A stretch of DNA of 9,027 nucleotides from Flavobacteriales bacterium (GTDB lineage: Bacteria; Bacteroidota; Bacteroidia; Flavobacteriales_E; Vicingaceae), in NCBI GenBank assembly GCA_002402165.1, contig NVVI01000045.1, positions 1 through 9,027 on the forward strand. The letters run 5' to 3'. The translations under genes were made by a program, and so were the position numbers. Below, one piece after another: positions 7,824 through 9,027 of the stretch; position 1 is the first letter of the stretch, and every line of letters begins with the position of its first letter. Below the pieces are notes generated by a model, which ran no database searches, was not told the DNA's origin, and worked only from the letters and a program-made list of their open reading frames with translations.

Positions 7824-7854
7824 TTTTATTATGTTAAGCTTTGCATTAATTGAA

Positions 7855-9027
7855 TTAAATATTTTGAGCTCCTAATAAGATAACTGGATTCTCCATATAG
7901 TTCTTAAAAGTTTGTAAGAATTTAGATCCGGCAACTCCATCTACTACTCTATGGTCACATGAAAGGGTTACTTTCATAACATTACCAGAAACTACTTGTC
8001 CATCCTTAACAACAGGAACTTGTTTTGTTCCTCCAACTGCTAAAATACAAGCATCTGGTGGATTAATAATTGCAGTAAATTCTTCAATTCCAAACATTCC
8101 TAAGTTAGAAATAGTAAACGTACTCCCTTCCCAATCTTCTGGTTGTAATTTTTTATCTCTTGCTCGTTGAGCATATTCTTTTACTTCACCAGAAATTTGG
8201 CTCAATGTTTTACCATCAGCGAAACGCACTACAGGAACCAACAGACCATCTTCTACAGCTACTGCAACTCCAATATTAACGTGTTCGTTATAACGTATTC
8301 TATCTTCTAGCCATGATGAATTTACTGATGGATTATCTTTTAATGCACTTGCTACCGCTTTAATAATTAAATCATTAAATGATACTTTACTAGGTGAAAT
8401 CATAACATTGATAGACTTACGCGCTGCAATAGCATTATCCATATCAATGTCCATGGTTAAATAAAAGTGAGGTGCAGTAAACTTACTCTCTCCTAACCTA
8501 CTAGCAATTACTTTGCGCATCTGAGAAACTGGCACTTCAGTGTATTTTTCTACTCCAACAAAATTAGCTACTACTCCTCTACCGTAATTTTCAATGTCTC
8601 TTTTTATTATCCTTCCACCATCTCCTGTTCCATTAACCATAGCAAGGTTAATGTTTTTATCTGCTGCTAATTTCTTAGCCAATGGAGAAATCAATATTCT
8701 TCCATTTGAAGAAGTAGTAACTACTGAGGCTGGTTTCGATACTTCAACATTTTTTGGTGCTTCTAATTTAGTTTCAGTAACGATTGGGTTAGCAACTTCT
8801 TTCTTAGACGTTTCTACCTTTTCCTGCCTGCCGGTAGGCACGGCTTCTACAAGCTCAGCTACAGACTCTTCTTTTAATAAAGCAGAAAAATCTTCTCCTT
8901 TTTCTCCAAAAATTGCCAAAATAGTATCTACAGGTGATGTGCCTCCTTCTGGAACACCAATATGCAATAGAGTTCCATCTACAAAAGATTCAAACTCCAT
9001 TGTTGCTTTATCAGTTTCTATATCAGC
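7855..9027 (-). CDS. pdhC: Dihydrolipoamide acetyltransferase, E2 of pyruvate dehydrogenase complex (5' end outside window)
   Basis: This E2 transfers the acetyl group from lipoyl-lysine to CoA in the cytoplasmic pyruvate dehydrogenase complex. The frame is open to the window edge (390 codons visible), so the gene starts outside. The first visible residues, ADIETDKATMEFE, are the lipoyl-domain signature with the lipoylated Lys at codon 9009-9007; the Met at 9000 is internal to that motif and is not the start. A linker follows. The E1/E3-binding domain is at about fragment residues 110-148 (ISPLAKKLA...GTGDGGRI). The catalytic acyltransferase domain runs from about 163 to 390, with active-site DHRVVDG (His codon 7953-7951, Asp codon 7941-7939). 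The linker carries a palindromic insertion at 8822-8862. Branched-chain or 2-oxoglutarate E2 is less likely: the PDH-type ETDKATMEFE and PHFYLTMDIDMD segments favour acetyltransferase. It converges on the PKD gene with a 31-bp AT-rich gap and no convincing terminator. Confidence 0.93.
   Translation of the reverse strand, partial: ADIETDKATMEFESFVDGTLLHIGVPEGGTSPVDTILAIFGEKGEDFSALLKEESVAELVEAVPTGRQEKVETSKKEVANPIVTETKLEAPKNVEVSKPASVVTTSSNGRILISPLAKKLAADKNINLAMVNGTGDGGRIIKRDIENYGRGVVANFVGVEKYTEVPVSQMRKVIASRLGESKFTAPHFYLTMDIDMDNAIAARKSINVMISPSKVSFNDLIIKAVASALKDNPSVNSSWLEDRIRYNEHVNIGVAVAVEDGLLVPVVRFADGKTLSQISGEVKEYAQRARDKKLQPEDWEGSTFTISNLGMFGIEEFTAIINPPDACILAVGGTKQVPVVKDGQVVSGNVMKVTLSCDHRVVDGVAGSKFLQTFKNYMENPVILLGAQNI
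8822..8862 (-). repeat. GC-rich palindromic repeat inserted in frame in the E2 linker
   Basis: At 8825-8840 TGCCTGCCGGTAGGCA is a 16-nt palindrome with a single mismatched pair, a G-U wobble in RNA. The adjoining plus-strand sequence CGGCTTCTACAAGCTCAGCT (8841-8860) is close to the CTTCGACAAGCTCAGC-type repeat I recall as abundant in Bacteroidota intergenic regions. On the minus strand the block is translated as VAELVEAVPTGRQEK, unlike the Lys/Glu/Val/Ser-rich linker around it, and it keeps the frame open. Recognition of the repeat family is from memory and needs a copy-number search in the genome. Confidence 0.65.

Noticed and set aside
7846..7858. Terminator between the convergent PKD and E2 genes
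   Set aside because: TTAATT-G-AATTAA is a perfect but purely A/T inverted repeat with a one-base centre that overlaps the E2 stop codon; too weak to call a terminator.
8998..9000. ATG at 9000 as the start of the E2 gene
   Set aside because: The frame continues to the window edge and encodes ADIETDKAT directly before this Met, the lipoyl-attachment motif, so the start is outside the window.

Overview
The window looks like the chromosome of a low-GC member of the Bacteroidota, probably Flavobacteriia or a relative. The evidence is a secreted PKD-repeat protein with a type IX secretion (T9SS) type B sorting domain, A-rich rather than Shine-Dalgarno-like sequence before the starts, and Bacteroidota-style palindromic repeats. 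Four genes fill almost all of it, and no RNA gene, CRISPR array or transposase was seen.

Layout: positions 1-100 hold nothing I can call. A leftward recG (101-2650) is interrupted in frame by a 148-codon insert (959-1402) encoding a DUF559/Vsr-like PD-(D/E)XK nuclease domain, bounded at both ends by small GC-rich hairpins. A 120-bp divergent spacer separates recG from a rightward pair. The first of these is a polytopic GT-C/TMTC-like membrane protein with C-terminal TPRs (2774-4660). The second is a 1027-residue secreted protein (4740-7823) with a signal peptide, a calcium-type acidic loop, an N-terminal adhesin-like region, an Ig-like domain, seven PKD-type repeats and a T9SS sorting domain. 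Converging on it is the 3' part of a leftward pyruvate dehydrogenase E2 gene (7855 to the window end), cut by the window edge inside its lipoyl domain. The E2 linker carries its own GC-rich palindromic in-frame insertion.

How the genes relate: recG (replication-fork repair) and E2 (central metabolism) are housekeeping genes unrelated to each other. The two central genes may be linked: a possible membrane glycosyltransferase sits directly upstream of a secreted protein carrying eleven D-(S/T)-(A/I/L/V/M/T) tripeptides, the Bacteroidota O-glycosylation sequon. That link is inference.

The most notable feature is that two unrelated kinds of repeat element have inserted in frame into conserved housekeeping genes within 8 kb. 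One of them carries a complete nuclease domain between helicase motifs II and III of RecG.
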